Part shown: piece after piece, positions 3,831-5,500 of the stretch
Layout of the letters: each line of letters begins with the position of its first letter
Numbering within the stretch: position 1 is the stretch's first letter
From: an uncultured Kiritimatiellota bacterium
GTDB taxonomy: Bacteria > Verrucomicrobiota > Kiritimatiellia > RFP12 > UBA1067
DNA: 5,500 nucleotides
Direction: 5' to 3'
Assembly (NCBI GenBank): GCA_934667295.1
Contig: CAKULR010000124.1
Span: forward strand, 1-5,500
Made by a program: the position numbers and the translations under genes
Notes under the pieces: generated by a model
The model's database searches: none
What the model was told of the DNA's origin: nothing
The model's input: only the letters and a program-made list of their open reading frames with translations

Positions 3831-5500
3831 AGAACGATTCAAGGAAGTCCCGGGCCGCGCGGGACGGGAAGAGGCGGAAGACGGACGACCGGGCGGCGGC
3901 GGACGGGAAGCGGCTCACCTACGCGGAGGCCCTGCTGCTGGAGGAGGTACTGGCCGCGCCGCCGCAGACGGGGCGCGTGCTTGTCGCCGGCAACCGCAGC
4001 GGCGTGGTCGTGGCGGAGGCGATGCGCGCCTGGCCGGAGGCGACCGTCTGCGCGCACGCCTTCGACGCCCACCACGCGCGCGCGATCCGCGACCACCTGG
4101 CCGGCTGCGGCCTCGACTCCGAACACGTCCTCTGCACGCCGCAGGTCGGGGAGGACTATGCGTCCGCGCTCTTCATGACGACGCCGCGCTCGATGCCGGC
4201 CGAACTCGTGCTGGACCAGCTTCAGGATATCTACCTCTCCCTCGCGGAGGGTGGGAGCCTGCTCGCGGCCTTCGAGGGCGACCCCGACGACGCCCTGAAG
4301 ACGATGCGGCTCGTCTGGCCGGTCGTCCACGTCGCGCGCCGGGCGAAGCACGCCATCCTCTTCCGCGCCGTGCGGCGGGGCAACCTCAAGAAGATACGTT
4401 CCTTCGCGTCCGACTGGGAGGCGAGCGTGCCCGGCGGCGGCAAGATGACGTTCACCTCGCTGCCCGGCTGCTTCTGCCACCGGCGCGCGGACGACGGGGG
4501 CCTCGCCCTCGCCGAGGTCGCCGCCCGCGAGGTCGAGGCCCAGGCCGCCCAGGGCGCCTCCCGCCTCAACCTGCTCGACATGGGCTGCGGCTGCGGACTC
4601 GTGGGCCTCCTCGTCGCCGACGCCGCCCGCCGCGCCCACCTCCCCCGGACTGCCCTCACCCTCATCGACTCCCACGCGCGGGCCATCGAGGCGGCGCGCC
4701 TCAACGCGGCGCGGGCGGGCATCCCGGCGGAGCTGATCCTGGCGGACGACGGGCTGCCCCGGGGACGGGTGGGCGAATTCGACCTCTTTGTGGGGAATCC
4801 GCCCTACTACAGCGACTACCGCATCGCCGAGGTCTTCCTGGAGACCGCCTACCGCGCGCTCCGTTCGGGCGGCGTGTGCCTCTCGGTCGTGAAGACGGCC
4901 ACGGGTCTGCTCCCCCTCCAGGAGACCTACTTCAAGACCGCCGAGGTCATCAAGCGCCGCGGCTACTGCGTCCTCCGTTCCGTCCGCACCTGCCTCGTGG
5001 CGGGGTTCTGCGCGCTGGCGGGCTGGGGGACGTCCGCCGAGGCGGCCGACATCCACCTGAACGCGCAGACGAACGTCGTCTGGGGCGTGGACGATCCACG
5101 GGACGACCTGCGGCCGGGGCTCCGGATCTCCGCGCGGGTGCGTTTCGACGCGGATCCGGCGGAGGCGGGGGAACAGGCGGTGCTCACGCGCGGGGACGCG
5201 CACGCGCTGGGTTCGTACATCCTGCGCGTGGACGGTCCGAAGGAGGGCGCGCAGTTCAGCTTCTTCGTGAACGTGGACGGACGCCCCGAGCCGCGCGTTT
5301 CCGTGCCCGTGAAGCCCCGGCCCGGCGCGTGGCATGACGTCGCCGCCGGATGGGACGGCACGAATGCGTGGCTCACCGTGGACGGGCAGACGGCCTCCCG
5401 CGTCCGGGCGCCCCGTTTCCCGAAGGCGGTCTTCCCGCTCGCGGCGGCGCGGCGCGTGGGCCGGATGCGGGGGACCGTGCGGGACCTTGCGGGCACGGCG
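3827..5500 (+). CDS. RsmC-like rRNA guanine-N2 methyltransferase fused in frame to an exported LamG-like region (cut by window end)
   Basis: The frame is open for all 558 codons to the window edge. Residues 1-30 are a lysine/arginine-rich tail. Residues about 35-190 form a first Rossmann-like half (GRVLVAGNRSGVVVAEAM at 49-66) lacking a catalytic motif, as in RsmC/RlmG. The second half is the active-type MTS domain. It has the SAM loop LLDMGCGCGLVG (249-260), motif II TLIDSHARAIEAARLN, NPPYY (324-328) as the catalytic motif, and the family-type end FKTAEVIKRRGYCVLRS (369-385). Such enzymes make m2G in 16S or 23S rRNA; which site is not decidable here. Instead of a stop, the frame continues into a signal-like hydrophobic stretch and a LamG-like domain. 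ATG 3827 is the only in-frame ATG after the stop at 3701; it has no Shine-Dalgarno but a -10 box 7 nt upstream. Codon use is strongly GC-rich, as in mreB/mreC. Confidence 0.85.
   Translation, partial: MKNDSRKSRAARDGKRRKTDDRAAADGKRLTYAEALLLEEVLAAPPQTGRVLVAGNRSGVVVAEAMRAWPEATVCAHAFDAHHARAIRDHLAGCGLDSEHVLCTPQVGEDYASALFMTTPRSMPAELVLDQLQDIYLSLAEGGSLLAAFEGDPDDALKTMRLVWPVVHVARRAKHAILFRAVRRGNLKKIRSFASDWEASVPGGGKMTFTSLPGCFCHRRADDGGLALAEVAAREVEAQAAQGASRLNLLDMGCGCGLVGLLVADAARRAHLPRTALTLIDSHARAIEAARLNAARAGIPAELILADDGLPRGRVGEFDLFVGNPPYYSDYRIAEVFLETAYRALRSGGVCLSVVKTATGLLPLQETYFKTAEVIKRRGYCVLRSVRTCLVAGFCALAGWGTSAEAADIHLNAQTNVVWGVDDPRDDLRPGLRISARVRFDADPAEAGEQAVLTRGDAHALGSYILRVDGPKEGAQFSFFVNVDGRPEPRVSVPVKPRPGAWHDVAAGWDGTNAWLTVDGQTASRVRAPRFPKAVFPLAAARRVGRMRGTVRDLAGTA
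4985..5500 (+). other. Signal-peptide-like segment and LamG/ConA-like domain within the fusion
   Basis: After the expected methyltransferase end (S385), residues 387-407 read RTCLVAGFCALAGWGTSAEAA: a basic residue, a hydrophobic core and an A-E-A cleavage site before ADIH, as in a Sec signal peptide. From about 408 the protein reads like the start of an exported LamG/concanavalin-like lectin domain: RISARVRFD, YILRVDG, FSFFVNVDG, then WHDVAAGWDGTNAWLTVDGQ (about 499-518), the family's characteristic strand pattern. No ATG exists in this frame between 4745 and 5463; the only plausible separate start is GTG at 4997, which would cut into the signal peptide. GTG at 4997 has no clear ribosome site. 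Confidence 0.7.

Noticed and set aside
3839..5335. 498-codon open frame on the minus strand
   Set aside because: Antisense shadow of the same gene; composition is His/Arg/Glu-rich without recognisable domains, as expected opposite GC-rich codons.
3769..5337. 522-codon open frame on the plus strand
   Set aside because: It is a shadow of the methyltransferase frame in very GC-rich DNA. The translation is low-complexity Arg/Gly/Pro with no motifs, while the frame starting at 3827 contains clear SAM-binding and NPPY motifs.
1..5500. CRISPR array, tRNA or rRNA genes, insertion-sequence transposase, integrase
   Set aside because: I saw no regularly spaced repeats of 20-40 bp, no cloverleaf-like sequence, no rRNA segments and no transposase or recombinase motifs on either strand.

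Overview
The window looks like GC-rich chromosomal DNA from a Gram-negative-type, rod-shaped bacterium. It carries mreB-mreC, and its right end encodes an exported LamG/concanavalin-A-like protein region of the kind common in the Kiritimatiellota/Lentisphaerota/Verrucomicrobiota/Planctomycetota lineages. That assignment is an inference of modest confidence; no rRNA, tRNA or other phylogenetic marker is present beyond MreB/MreC.

Layout. (1) 1-1502, minus strand: the cell-shape genes mreB (435-1466) and mreC (from a TTG at 401, cut by the left window edge). A clean -35/-10 promoter (TTGCAC, 17-bp spacer, TATAAT) lies so close to the mreB ATG that the transcript should be essentially leaderless. 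(2) 1558-2963, minus strand, visibly less GC-rich: a small secreted helical-repeat-like protein (1558-2220) and a type II toxin-antitoxin pair, a Phd/YefM-type antitoxin (2685-2963) overlapping a RelE/ParE-type toxin (2393-2710). The pair has its own promoter, with an inverted repeat over the -10 box. A long G-tract with G-quadruplex pattern sits between the toxin and the secreted-protein gene. (3) 3062-3830, plus strand: an EcoRI-type adenine methyltransferase that is truncated after its catalytic NPPF motif, where the reading frame runs into a short 9-nt-periodic repeat. It is followed by a 40-codon ORF that may be a remnant. (4) 3827-5500, plus strand, very GC-rich: one uninterrupted frame of 558 codons to the window edge. 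It encodes an RsmC-like tandem-domain rRNA methyltransferase and then, with no stop, a signal-peptide-like segment and the start of a LamG-like domain.

How it fits together. mreB/mreC form the core elongasome block. Regions 2-3 look like a small accessory island (toxin-antitoxin pair, decayed DNA methyltransferase, repeats) lying between conserved GC-rich genes. The two observations most worth checking are the in-frame fusion of a cytoplasmic methyltransferase to an export signal plus LamG region, and the shared promoter geometry (-10 box, 7 nt, ATG, no Shine-Dalgarno) at mreB and at the rRNA methyltransferase. The second contrasts with good Shine-Dalgarno sequences at mreC, the antitoxin and the toxin.
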